DNA of 64,000 nt from BQWY01 sp046351095 (GTDB taxonomy: Bacteria; Nitrospirota; Nitrospiria; Nitrospirales; Nitrospiraceae), in NCBI GenBank assembly GCA_046351095.1, contig JAXLZC010000001.1:2542001-2606000 (forward strand), given 5' to 3'. The position numbers were made by a program, and so were the translations under genes. Of this stretch, positions 7,533 through 15,648 are shown in pieces. The first letter of the stretch is position 1; the number at the start of each line of letters is the position of its first letter. The notes below the pieces were generated by a model. That model did no database searches. It was given only the letters and a program-made list of their open reading frames with translations, and was not told where the DNA came from.

Positions 7533-8380
7533 ACGTTGTGGTGGCGGTCGACGGGTCAAAGTACAGTCGCTGGGCGGTAGAATGGGCGCAGCGGATGCCG
7601 CTCCGACACTTGGAGCGGATGACGGCGGTGCACGTCGTCGATGTGGATCGGATCGCGACGCCGCTGGTCCCGACGAGCACGCAGGCCTGGCATGTACCCT
7701 ACCTGAAAAAAGAAACGGCGCGGCTGCAGGCCCATGCGCGGACGGTGATGCGGGAAACCAAACGCGCATTGGCCGGCGGATCGGTGAAAGCCGAGGTGGT
7801 GCTGGCGCACGGGCCGATCGCGACCGAAGTATTGGCGCATGCGAAGGGCGCAAACACGCTTGTCGTGCTGGGGAGTCGCGGGTTGGATGCGTTGGACCGC
7901 GTTATGTTGGGCAGCGTGTCGACGAAAGTCGTGCACCATGCGATTGGGCCGGTGCTGATCGTCAAAGAACCGCCGCGTCGTATTCGGCAGATCCTGCTCG
8001 CGGTCGACGGGTCGCCCGCATCGGATAAGGCGCTCCGCTTTCTGATCCAACAGATGCAGGCCGCGCGCGGCTCCGCATCCGGTGTGGAGGTCGCGTTGCT
8101 GTACGCGATGCCGTTGCTGCGGTACCCCGAGTTGAAAGACGCGGGTCATGAGCTTGTGGCTCGTGCGGCCGTGCGACTGGAAGCCGTCGGGTATCGCGTC
8201 GAGCCGCTGTTTAAGATCGGGCAACCGGCCGATGAGGTGTTGTCCTATGCCGAACGCCATAAGGTCGACCTCATCGTGACGGGCGCGCGCGGGCGCGGCG
8301 CCATCGCGCGGTTTCTCCTCGGTAGCGTCTCCACCAAACTCGTCCAACATAGTCATACCTCGATCCTCATCGTCCGCTAG
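7529..8380 (+). CDS. Universal stress protein, tandem two-domain form
   Basis: A 283-residue protein starting at ATG 7529, which overlaps the kinase stop (ATGA). Both UspA domains keep G-x2-G-x9-G-S: GSRGLDALDRVMLGS and GARGRGAIARFLLGS. The first strands are MNVVVAVDGSKYS and RQILLAVDGSPAS. It should bind ATP and be cytoplasmic. It is only moderately similar to the other tandem USP at 4017, so the two are old paralogues, not a recent duplication. It is probably the last gene of the block; the next gene has its own promoter. Confidence 0.87.
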   Translation: MNVVVAVDGSKYSRWAVEWAQRMPLRHLERMTAVHVVDVDRIATPLVPTSTQAWHVPYLKKETARLQAHARTVMRETKRALAGGSVKAEVVLAHGPIATEVLAHAKGANTLVVLGSRGLDALDRVMLGSVSTKVVHHAIGPVLIVKEPPRRIRQILLAVDGSPASDKALRFLIQQMQAARGSASGVEVALLYAMPLLRYPELKDAGHELVARAAVRLEAVGYRVEPLFKIGQPADEVLSYAERHKVDLIVTGARGRGAIARFLLGSVSTKLVQHSHTSILIVR

Positions 8381-8407
8381 CCCCTGCCGGGCGCCCGCCG
8401 ACCCGTC

Positions 8408-8416
8408 TGATACACT
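8408..8416 (+). promoter_or_regulatory. Extended -10 promoter directly upstream of the nuclease ATG
   Basis: TGA-TACACT (8408-8416) is an extended -10 element; no -35 is visible. The ATG at 8423 is the seventh base after the hexamer, exactly where transcription should start, so the mRNA would have no leader. Confidence 0.5.
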
Positions 8417-8422
8417 TGGGGT

Positions 8423-8932
8423 ATGACTCGGTGGCGTTCGTCAGGCATTGTTCGGCTCGCCGCATTCGTCTGCGCACTCTGGCTCGGTACGGACGAGTGT
8501 CGCGCCGCCGGCGAATTCCACGCACGCGTCTACCGCATCATCGACGGCGATACGGTCGAACTTCGGTATGACGGCCGGATGCAGATGGCCCGCCTCCGGG
8601 GCATCGACGCCCCCGAACTCAAACAACCCTACGGTCCGCAAGCCAAACGCGCCGTCGCCGCGATGGTGACCGGCATGGTCGTGCGTATCAGACCCTACGG
8701 AACCGACAAGGGCGGAGCGGTGCAGGTCGACATCATCCTTCAGAGCGGGCGCAGCGTCAGCCGGTCGTTGTTGCAGGAAGGGTTCGCCTGGCGTCGCCCA
8801 GACGCCGCACCGGATTTCGACTTGGAAGCGGCCGAAGCGGACGCGCAATATTCGCATCGAGGCCTCTGGTCGGAGCCGAATCCGACGGCGCCTTGGGTCT
8901 ACCGAGCCTCCAAATCTCACGCACGCCGATAA
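8423..8932 (+). CDS. Secreted thermonuclease-like (SNase) nuclease
   Basis: A 169-residue protein with a signal peptide (about residues 1-29, ending CRAAG). The mature part is one staphylococcal-nuclease domain: VYRIIDGDTVEL and ARLRGIDAPELKQ hold the Asp and Arg of the active site, and YGPQAKRAVAAM follows as usual. It should cut DNA or RNA in the periplasm or outside, Ca-dependent in known members. There is no Shine-Dalgarno sequence, and the -10 element lies just before the ATG, which supports leaderless translation. A single-gene unit. Confidence 0.82.
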   Translation: MTRWRSSGIVRLAAFVCALWLGTDECRAAGEFHARVYRIIDGDTVELRYDGRMQMARLRGIDAPELKQPYGPQAKRAVAAMVTGMVVRIRPYGTDKGGAVQVDIILQSGRSVSRSLLQEGFAWRRPDAAPDFDLEAAEADAQYSHRGLWSEPNPTAPWVYRASKSHARR

Positions 8933-9031
8933 TTTTTCCGCACAATCTTCGTCGTCCTTCGCAGAGGCTGCTATCGCCGCCGATCGGCGCGCTGTGCGCC
9001 GCTGCCGCCACCTGGGCCGTAGAAACCCGTG

Positions 9032-9040
9032 TGCTACACT
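9032..9040 (+). promoter_or_regulatory. Extended -10 promoter directly upstream of the 9046 gene
   Basis: TGC-TACACT (9032-9040) ends five bases before the ATG at 9046, so the predicted transcription start coincides with the start codon. The -10 hexamer is identical to the one before the nuclease gene. Confidence 0.5.
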
Positions 9041-9045
9041 TGCTC

Positions 9046-9519
9046 ATGACGACGACTATGGATCGCCAAGACATCCAGACCCGCGTTCACGCCTTCGCCA
9101 ATCGCCTCCTGACCGAGGCGAAGGGCGACCCCATTCGCGCGCTCGGGCTGCTCGTGCTTGTGCTCGAAGGGGTCAAGAACGAGGACATCGCGTTGGTGCG
9201 GAAGTTGATGACGGAAGTGCGCCGCATTTTGGTGCCGACCCCCGCGCCCTTTTCGATCGATCCGGAGTTCGGCGCGCCTGCCGAACCGACGGCGGAACAG
9301 GAGCCGGAGCCGACGCCGATTCAGCACCTGGCGGGCGAGATGTCGTTCGAAGGTGTGCAGCACTGCATCCGTTGCGGAAAGGTGCTAGCTCGCGCCGGGA
9401 CCGAACCGCGTCCCGATTCAGACGGCTTTGCCTCGGGATACGTCTATCAGGTCGGTTCGAAATTCCTGACCGGGGAGTACGAGGATTTCGAGCACTGCCA
9501 CACATTTCGTCCGTCCTGA
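9046..9519 (+). CDS. Small protein with C-terminal CxxC, unknown function
   Basis: A 157-residue cytoplasmic protein. The N-terminal 60 residues are helical (LLTEAKGDPIRALGLLVLVLEG); a Pro/Glu-rich linker follows (about residues 62-95); the C-terminal part holds HCIRCGKVLAR and a late HCH, which could ligate one zinc ion. I do not recognise the family. ATG 9046 is preferred because it sits at the predicted transcription start; ATG 9058 in the same frame would shorten it by four residues. No ribosome site precedes either one. Confidence 0.6.
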   Translation: MTTTMDRQDIQTRVHAFANRLLTEAKGDPIRALGLLVLVLEGVKNEDIALVRKLMTEVRRILVPTPAPFSIDPEFGAPAEPTAEQEPEPTPIQHLAGEMSFEGVQHCIRCGKVLARAGTEPRPDSDGFASGYVYQVGSKFLTGEYEDFEHCHTFRPS

Positions 9520-9704
9520 GCTGCCGATCCAGGGTCCCCTCCGGTCTCGTTCGCACGGTTTGTTCCTCTTCCCCTTTCCAGATTGTCATCCGACTCCAGT
9601 CTTTCCACGTTTCTGCCGATGAGACAGCAACGGCTGTGTGTCTCGTGGGGGAGCTCCGCTCGCGAGACGCCGGTCGACATTCACAGGCCTCGTGGAGTTG
9701 AACC

Positions 9705-12700
9705 GTGGCGCACGATAAGAAATCGGCAGGTCGTTCGGATAAAAAGCGGGGCGCGACCGCCGGGGCAGGCGGCCGTAAGGCGGAGCTGCTCGAAGAAGCC
9801 ATCACGCAGATGAACGCCGGCAAGTACGGCCGGTCGTCGAGCGTGCTGAAAGAGTTGCTGGCCCTCGATCCCACCGACCAAGAAGCGCGTCGACTCTCCG
9901 CTACCTTACAACTGCGGATTGGCAGTCTCGCGGGCGCGCGCAGCGCGTTCGAAACGCTGGCGACGGAAGCCGTCGAGCGCCAGGACTATTGGCTGGCCGA
10001 GTCGTTGATCCGCGAATATCTAGTGGCCGGGCCCCGCTGCGTCCCGTTCATCGAGCGGCTGGCTCAGGTCTTGGAGCGCAAAGGCGATCCTGAAGCTGCG
10101 GTGAAGGAATATGCGCGCGGTGTGGAGATCCTGATCGCTCATCCGGATCCGGAGCACCCGGATCAGATCGAGACGATCCTCGGGAAAATTTCGGAGTTGG
10201 AACCGCGCGGACGAACAGTTGCGCGACTGCGGTCGTTGATCGATGCGGCGAAAACGGCTGCTACGGCGCCGAGCGAGAGCTCGACAAGCGAGGTGGGTGC
10301 GCCGGCTTCGGGATCGACGCCATCCGCGCCCTCGTCTCCGACGTTGACGTCGCAAGAGGAATCGCAGCCCGCCCACATTCCGGCCGTGTCGTCGTCGAGT
10401 GCATCGACCGGTCGTACGCGGTTGCCGTGGGAGGACGAAGGGCAGGAGGTACAGGTTGCGCCGACCAGTGCGCCGGAGCTGTCGAGTACGACGGAGGCGC
10501 CGAGTGTGCCGGATACGGTGGCGACGCCGCCGGTCCCGGAGGTTTCGGCAGAGCCTGCGGTTGCGACGCCGGTAACACCTGCGCCGATGATTCAGGTGTC
10601 GGATGCGGTAACGGCGAAGAAGGCCGATGCGCTCACCGATATTCCGTTGATCACCATTCCCAACGTAGTTGCCACGTCGACGCCCGCCACTCCGCAGTCG
10701 TCTGGGCAACCTGCCTCGACCGCGCCGATGGCGTGGGAGGATATCGTCGCGCGCTTCGCGTCGTTTGCGCCTAAGCCCCCCGATGTGGCATCGAAGCCTG
10801 CTGAAACGGCGCCGGCGCCTGTCGCTCCTGTAGCGAGCGTACCTGCAACGGTCCCCACACCGCCGATTGTTTCTAGTGACGAACCGCTGATCAAAATTTC
10901 TGCCGACGTTGTCCCGACTCCCGCGGAGATCACGCGGGTCGAGGAGCCGCCGCAGCCGTCGCTCTCGCTACAAGCCCAAGACGAATCGCCGTCGCCGTCC
11001 ATCGAGCAGGTTGCCACGAAACACGATTCGAAAGAGACGGCCTCATCGGCGCTGAGCGCGCCGATGCCCTGGGAGCAGGTCGACGAGCCGATCGTTATTC
11101 CGGCGGCGGCTCCGTCGGAACCGGTGTCGTCGGCTCCGGTGGACAACGATCGGTTGATCGCCACGATTCTGGATCAAAAGGATTTGCGCGATACGCCGCT
11201 CGCGTCGTTGGCTCGTCCGCAGGCGCAGGGAGAACCGGCCGTATCCGCACCGCCGTCGTCGCCTGTGAGTGTCCATCCGTCGCAACCGCAGGGAGAGCCG
11301 GCGTCGATCCGTGCCTTGCTCGACAGCGCCATTGTGCGTGTCGCACCAGGGCCGTCGACTCAGGTGCCCGTCGCACCTCCGTCCGTCGAACCGGTTGTTA
11401 CCGTGCCGCCGGTCGCGCCACCTGTCGATGTCGTGTCGGTCGCGCCGGTCGAACAGGCGGTTCCTGTGGCACCGGAACCTGTCGTGGAATCCGTGGTTGC
11501 AGAGACGATGGTGGAGCCTGTTGTTGCGGAGGCGGTTGCCGTCAACGAGTCTCCCGTGACGGAGGTCGTTGCGGCGCCTGCCGAGTCGATCGGTATCTCC
11601 ATCGCAGAGCCGGTCCAGGAGACCGTCGTCGAAGAAGCTGCCGTGAGTCAGCCGTCGGCGCACGTCGCCGAGGTGCTCGAGACGCAGGAGCTGAAGATCG
11701 TTGAATCGGTAGACGCGTTGTTGCCGACTCCGGTGCCCGACGTCGTGCCCGTAACTCCGGAACCGAAGCCCTCGGCGTTTTCCTTTTTCCCCACCATGTT
11801 GCGATTGGTCGGGGCAGGCAAGGACGATGCGAGCGCAATGTCTGCGCAAAGTGAGGTCACGTCTGCACAGCAGGATGAGTCGACGACCCGCTCCGATGCG
11901 GGCGCGAACGACGCGCCTGTCGTTGAAGAAGCGGTCGTGTCGCCTGTCAGCGAGGCGGAATCTGTTGTGACACCCATAGCCGTTTCGTCTGTAAGAGAGG
12001 ACAGCGCTGCAGTTGTTGAGGCCGAGGAAGAACAGGATCAGGCAGATACAAGCGCCCTGTCGGATGTCGAACCCTCGTCCTCTCCAAACATGACAGCCGT
12101 GCCATCGCGCTCGAGCAACAGCGACCAGTCGCGCCGTAAGCGCCGCGAACGGCGGAAGCGGTCGACGCCGTCGTATTCTGCGCCCGTTGCGGCACAGCCG
12201 AGTGCGCCGACGGTTCCAACTCCGGCGCCGGTTGCCGAGACGCCCGCGATGCCGATCGCAGCCCCGGCGGTTGTTGCCCCGGTTGTCACTGCCGCCGCGC
12301 CACCGGAGGTCCCAGTCGCGCCATCAGTGTCCGTTGCCCCCGTCGTCCACAGCGCACCAGTTGAATCGGTTGCGCCGGTTCCCATAGCTGTTCCTGAAGC
12401 CGTTGCCGCTGTCGCCGTTGCGACGGTGGTGCAGCAGGCCTCGTCGTATGCCGAGGCGCCTCAGACTGCGACCGTGCATCACGAAGAGCGCCAGACCGCA
12501 TCGGCGCCGAAACCGTCGCGCCCGCGCCGTTCGGTGTTCAGCACGCTGTTGGGATATGTGACCGGCGCCGCGTACACCGGCATGCGGACGGCCCACGCGC
12601 TGACCGTCATGACGATCAGCCTCGTCACGGCCACGGTTGGTGTGGCGCTCATCGCCATCGGCGGCCTCGCCGTGACCGGCGTCATGCTGGAAGAGCAGCC

Positions 12701-13976
12701 GAATGCGAATTTCACCGCCATCATGGGGGCGCAGCCTCCTGCCGTCGGCGGCGGAAAGTCTGGATACGGGACCTATGCGAGTCTCGCAGTGACCGATCTC
12801 GGTCTTGGTGCCGCGACTACCACGGGACAGTCCGGCACAAGCTGCAGTGATGTATCGGCGGGATCGTCCGATGCTTCACCGTTGTCCGGCTTGCACGTCG
12901 CCTATCGTGAAGCGAATCCTGCCGCGGTCCTCGCGAGTAAGGGTGCGGCGATGAAGGATCTGGCTGGCTCGGCGATGGGACCGCTGGCGCGCTACCGTCA
13001 GTGGCTTGGGACGCCGTTCGAAGATACGGGGTACGGGCAGACCGCGGAACCGCCCTGCGCGTCGCTATTGACGCTGCACCGCCTGTCGATTGCGGAGACA
13101 TTTGTTGCGTCGCCTTCGTTGAGTGCTGGAACGATCGAGGCGGGTGTGGCGCGTGTGGAAAGCGACTTGGCCCACTGGCGGACGGTCCTGCGGAATGCGC
13201 GGACGGTGGGTGTGAAAACGCTCGCGGCTACTGCGGTGCAGGACGATCTGCGTGTGTTGTCCGGCCTGTTGTTGGTCCCGGATCTCGACAGTAAGTATTT
13301 CGCCCGTATCGCCAAGGCGGCCGTGCCGTTGGATGCGCAGGAGCGGTCGTTGCAATGGCCGATCCACAGCGAGGTGGTGGCGCAACAGAAGCGGTTGGAC
13401 GGCGCGGTGAAAAACGAACGGAATGAAGAGCGGGACTGGTATCTGTCCGGGGCGTCGATGTTGCCGTTGCCCAAACAACGGGTGATGAACGGGTATGCGG
13501 ACTACGCCGCCGAGGTCATGAAGGCGGCCGATGTGACCGGCGAAGTGTCGTCTATGCCGAATCGGTATACGTATGTACATACGCCGGCGCAGGGCAGGAA
13601 GGATTATCTGTACAACCCGCTGAACAATGTGTACGGCGTCGATGCCGGTCCCGCATGGGATCGCGCCGTCGCGCAGGTGCGCGAGACCGAGGCCTTGCTG
13701 CGGTTGGTCAGCCTCCAGACCTGGTTGCGTAAAACCGCGCAGGAGACGACCGGCGACACCAAGGCGCGTGTTGCGAAGGCCGGACAGAATTATTACGATC
13801 CGTTCACCGGCTTCCCGATGTTGATTAATGCCCAGAAGGGCCTGCTGTACAGCGTGGGCATGAACGGTCGCGACGAAGAGGGCAATGCCCCCGGCGATGT
13901 GAGCGTCGTGGTTCCGCCGTACAACGGCAGCGCCGGTTCCGGGGCGTCCGCATCGTCCAATCAGTCTAAGAAATAG
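9705..13976 (+). CDS. Giant TPR / low-complexity / single-TM protein with pseudopilin-like C-terminus
   Basis: A 1423-residue protein starting at GTG 9705 after GTGGAG. Residues about 20-170 form TPR-like helical hairpins (ELLEEAITQMNAGKYGRSS). About residues 185-940 are a disordered linker rich in Pro, Val, Ala, Glu and Ser. A basic patch (RRKRRERRKR) lies near residue 810, and LPWEDEGQE / MPWEQVDEP motifs recur. One transmembrane helix covers about 966-990 (LTVMTISLVTATVGVALIAI). The C-terminal domain ends with YDPFTGFPMLINAQKGLLYS and MNGRDEEGN, close to the C-terminal loop of type II secretion major pseudopilins (about residues 1363-1395). The TPR part should be cytoplasmic and the C-terminus periplasmic. 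Possibly a secretion or pilus assembly scaffold. A single-gene unit ended by a hairpin. Confidence 0.75.
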   Translation: MAHDKKSAGRSDKKRGATAGAGGRKAELLEEAITQMNAGKYGRSSSVLKELLALDPTDQEARRLSATLQLRIGSLAGARSAFETLATEAVERQDYWLAESLIREYLVAGPRCVPFIERLAQVLERKGDPEAAVKEYARGVEILIAHPDPEHPDQIETILGKISELEPRGRTVARLRSLIDAAKTAATAPSESSTSEVGAPASGSTPSAPSSPTLTSQEESQPAHIPAVSSSSASTGRTRLPWEDEGQEVQVAPTSAPELSSTTEAPSVPDTVATPPVPEVSAEPAVATPVTPAPMIQVSDAVTAKKADALTDIPLITIPNVVATSTPATPQSSGQPASTAPMAWEDIVARFASFAPKPPDVASKPAETAPAPVAPVASVPATVPTPPIVSSDEPLIKISADVVPTPAEITRVEEPPQPSLSLQAQDESPSPSIEQVATKHDSKETASSALSAPMPWEQVDEPIVIPAAAPSEPVSSAPVDNDRLIATILDQKDLRDTPLASLARPQAQGEPAVSAPPSSPVSVHPSQPQGEPASIRALLDSAIVRVAPGPSTQVPVAPPSVEPVVTVPPVAPPVDVVSVAPVEQAVPVAPEPVVESVVAETMVEPVVAEAVAVNESPVTEVVAAPAESIGISIAEPVQETVVEEAAVSQPSAHVAEVLETQELKIVESVDALLPTPVPDVVPVTPEPKPSAFSFFPTMLRLVGAGKDDASAMSAQSEVTSAQQDESTTRSDAGANDAPVVEEAVVSPVSEAESVVTPIAVSSVREDSAAVVEAEEEQDQADTSALSDVEPSSSPNMTAVPSRSSNSDQSRRKRRERRKRSTPSYSAPVAAQPSAPTVPTPAPVAETPAMPIAAPAVVAPVVTAAAPPEVPVAPSVSVAPVVHSAPVESVAPVPIAVPEAVAAVAVATVVQQASSYAEAPQTATVHHEERQTASAPKPSRPRRSVFSTLLGYVTGAAYTGMRTAHALTVMTISLVTATVGVALIAIGGLAVTGVMLEEQPNANFTAIMGAQPPAVGGGKSGYGTYASLAVTDLGLGAATTTGQSGTSCSDVSAGSSDASPLSGLHVAYREANPAAVLASKGAAMKDLAGSAMGPLARYRQWLGTPFEDTGYGQTAEPPCASLLTLHRLSIAETFVASPSLSAGTIEAGVARVESDLAHWRTVLRNARTVGVKTLAATAVQDDLRVLSGLLLVPDLDSKYFARIAKAAVPLDAQERSLQWPIHSEVVAQQKRLDGAVKNERNEERDWYLSGASMLPLPKQRVMNGYADYAAEVMKAADVTGEVSSMPNRYTYVHTPAQGRKDYLYNPLNNVYGVDAGPAWDRAVAQVRETEALLRLVSLQTWLRKTAQETTGDTKARVAKAGQNYYDPFTGFPMLINAQKGLLYSVGMNGRDEEGNAPGDVSVVVPPYNGSAGSGASASSNQSKK

Positions 13977-13995
13977 CGCCCTTTCCGATGACCGA

Positions 13996-14026
13996 GGGAA
14001 GCCGGTGACCAATTAACCGGCTTCCC
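13996..14026 (+). terminator. Hairpin terminator after the TPR/pseudopilin gene
   Basis: A perfect 11-bp stem, GGGAAGCCGGT (13996-14006) with ACCGGCTTCCC (14016-14026), and a 9-base loop, 20 bases after the stop. No T-run follows. Confidence 0.6.
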
Positions 14027-14163
14027 CCGTCGCACCGCTTGGCCACATCTCTTCCTGCCCACAGGGCTCCTCGCCCCTATAGCTTCGCCTCCGTCAACCG
14101 ATCCGGCCTCCGTGCGTTAGATCCTCGTGGTTAGCACGACGGCCTCTAGACGCGAGATTCGGC

Positions 14164-14192
14164 TTGATCACGAGCGCGTGCCAGCAGACAAT
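14164..14192 (+). promoter_or_regulatory. Predicted promoter of the ECF sigma operon
   Basis: TTGATC (14164-14169), 17-bp spacer, GACAAT (14187-14192). It is of the housekeeping type, so the sigma gene need not rely on autoactivation. No GGAAC-type ECF element was seen nearby. Confidence 0.45.
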
Positions 14193-14277
14193 CGACGACG
14201 CCCCTGAGGGGCGCCGTGGTCTCGCGGCAATGGCGGCGCTGGCCGGTGTGCCGTGGTTGGTGAGTGGTGCCTCGCAC

Positions 14278-14907
14278 ATGAGCGACCGGTCCCTGTCGTC
14301 GCGTGCGGACGAGGAGAGGAGCGCTCTGCTGGATCGCGCCGGTGCGTTGGATCGATTTCTCGCGTCGGTCGAACGCCGGGCCTACCGGATGGCGCGGATT
14401 GCGACGGGCGACGAGGAGGAGGCGTTGGACCTAATCCAAGACGCCATGCTCACCCTGGTGCAGCGGTATCGGGATAAACCCGAAGCGGAGTGGGGCCCGC
14501 TGTTTCATCGTATCGTGCAGAGCCGCATCCGCGATTGGTACCGCCGCACGCGGGTGCGCCGGATGTGGCGGCGCTGGTTGACCTCCCCGAACGCGGACCA
14601 GGACGACGCCGAAGATCCGCTGGAAGCGATGCCCGACACCGAGCGTCCGCAACCGGATCGGGCCGCAATGCAGCGCCAGGCGATGACGGCGCTCGATGCG
14701 GCGCTCCATGCGCTGCCGATGCGGCAACAACAGGCATTTTTGCTGCGGGCGTGGGAAGAGCTGGATGTAGCGGAGACGGCGGCGGCGATGGGCTGTTCCG
14801 TCGGAAGCGTCAAGACGCACTACTCGCGCGCCGTGCATACGTTGCGGAAACGACTGGCGGCGCATGACGATCGTGCGGTTGCGGGCGGCACGGACGAGGC
14901 GCCGTGA
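14278..14907 (+). CDS. ECF-type RNA polymerase sigma factor
   Basis: A 209-residue sigma factor from ATG 14278; an upstream in-frame ATG would begin inside the GC hairpin. Region 2 lies at about residues 22-90 (YRMARIATGDEEEALDLIQD, then a Trp/Arg-rich DWYRRTRVRRMWRRW). Region 4 lies at about 140-195, with the helix-turn-helix VAETAAAMGCSVGSVKTHYS. Its stop overlaps the ATG of a DUF3619 protein, and two more small genes follow with overlaps. In beta-proteobacteria the set sigma-70 / DUF3619 / DUF3106 is common, the DUF3619 membrane protein being a presumed anti-sigma factor. It is likely to direct an envelope or redox response; the target promoters are unknown. Confidence 0.85.
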   Translation: MSDRSLSSRADEERSALLDRAGALDRFLASVERRAYRMARIATGDEEEALDLIQDAMLTLVQRYRDKPEAEWGPLFHRIVQSRIRDWYRRTRVRRMWRRWLTSPNADQDDAEDPLEAMPDTERPQPDRAAMQRQAMTALDAALHALPMRQQQAFLLRAWEELDVAETAAAMGCSVGSVKTHYSRAVHTLRKRLAAHDDRAVAGGTDEAP

Positions 14908-15317
14908 TGGGCGAACACCCGATGGACACTCCAAGGAATAGACCGACAATGACGGAACCGGACGACGAGCGCGCTTTTGTTGCCGCTGTGCGGCAGTCGC
15001 TCGATGCGTCCGTCGAGGCGATGCCCTCGCGCACGACCTACGCATTACAACGGATGCGTCGAGAAGCCTTAGCGCAGGCGCAAGAGGGAACGACATCCGG
15101 GGCCGCCTCATGGTGGCGTCCATTCTGGGTCGGCGGCGCCGTCACCGCGGCGGGGTTGGCCGCGTTGCTGTGGTGGCACAGCGCCGTCCCGGTGCTCGAG
15201 GGCCCGCTTGTGTTGGCGCCGGAGGACATGGAAGCGTTGGTCACGCTCGAAGCGGTCGATATCGTCGACGACTTGGAATTTTATGAATGGCTCGCGAGCG
15301 ACGAGCGCGCGACATAA
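14904..15317 (+). CDS. DUF3619 family membrane protein, putative anti-sigma factor
   Basis: A 137-residue protein starting at ATG 14904, overlapping the sigma stop by four bases; ATG 14922 is an alternative. Residues about 10-60 are a cytoplasmic helical region (AFVAAVRQSLDASVEAMPSR), one transmembrane helix spans about 76-95 (FWVGGAVTAAGLAALLWW), and a short acidic periplasmic tail ends DIVDDLEFYEWLAS. This is the layout of a single-pass anti-sigma factor, and its position right after the sigma gene supports that role. It overlaps the next gene by 35 bases in another frame. Confidence 0.7.
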   Translation: MMGEHPMDTPRNRPTMTEPDDERAFVAAVRQSLDASVEAMPSRTTYALQRMRREALAQAQEGTTSGAASWWRPFWVGGAVTAAGLAALLWWHSAVPVLEGPLVLAPEDMEALVTLEAVDIVDDLEFYEWLASDERAT

Positions 15318-15648
15318 CGTCGCCACGGTCGGGCTCGCGGCGTTGTTGGTGATGAGCCTCTACTCCGCGCAGACGTTCGCCGCGGCCAAGCCGGATTCGA
15401 TACCGCCGCAGTCCGATGTTCCGGATGAGGACCTGTTGGAATTTCTCGGCGAATGGACGGTCGACAAGGGACAATGGCACGACCCTCTCAAGGAGGAGGC
15501 GTGGAGTCTCGACGCGCCGTCTGCACCGGCTGCGCCGACGGCGCGTTCCCAGATGCCGGCGGTCGGCACATCGCCACGCCCGCGTACGCCGGAGGCGTCA
15601 CCGTCATCGCCTTTCCCAGACTCTCGCAATCGGAGTGCACGGCCATGA
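15283..15648 (+). CDS. Small exported acidic protein of the sigma operon
   Basis: A 121-residue protein. The start at ATG 15283, inside the end of the DUF3619 gene, is inferred because it gives a complete signal peptide (core TVGLAALLVMSL, ending TFAAA). The mature part begins with the conserved-looking PDEDLLEFLGEW and becomes Pro/Ala/Ser-rich towards the end. Proteins with this PDEDLLEFLGEW stretch accompany DUF3619/DUF3106 genes elsewhere. Its stop overlaps the ATG of the DUF3106 gene. It may be a periplasmic sensor or partner of the anti-sigma system; the function is unknown. Confidence 0.6.
   Translation: MNGSRATSARHNVATVGLAALLVMSLYSAQTFAAAKPDSIPPQSDVPDEDLLEFLGEWTVDKGQWHDPLKEEAWSLDAPSAPAAPTARSQMPAVGTSPRPRTPEASPSSPFPDSRNRSARP

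Larger units (their letters stand above)
13977..14277. other. 301-bp intergenic region
   Basis: Holds a terminator-like hairpin at its left end (13996-14026), a promoter (14164-14192) and a short GC hairpin CGCCCC-TGA-GGGGCG (14199-14213) in the predicted leader of the sigma-factor gene. I see no gene in it. Confidence 0.6.
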
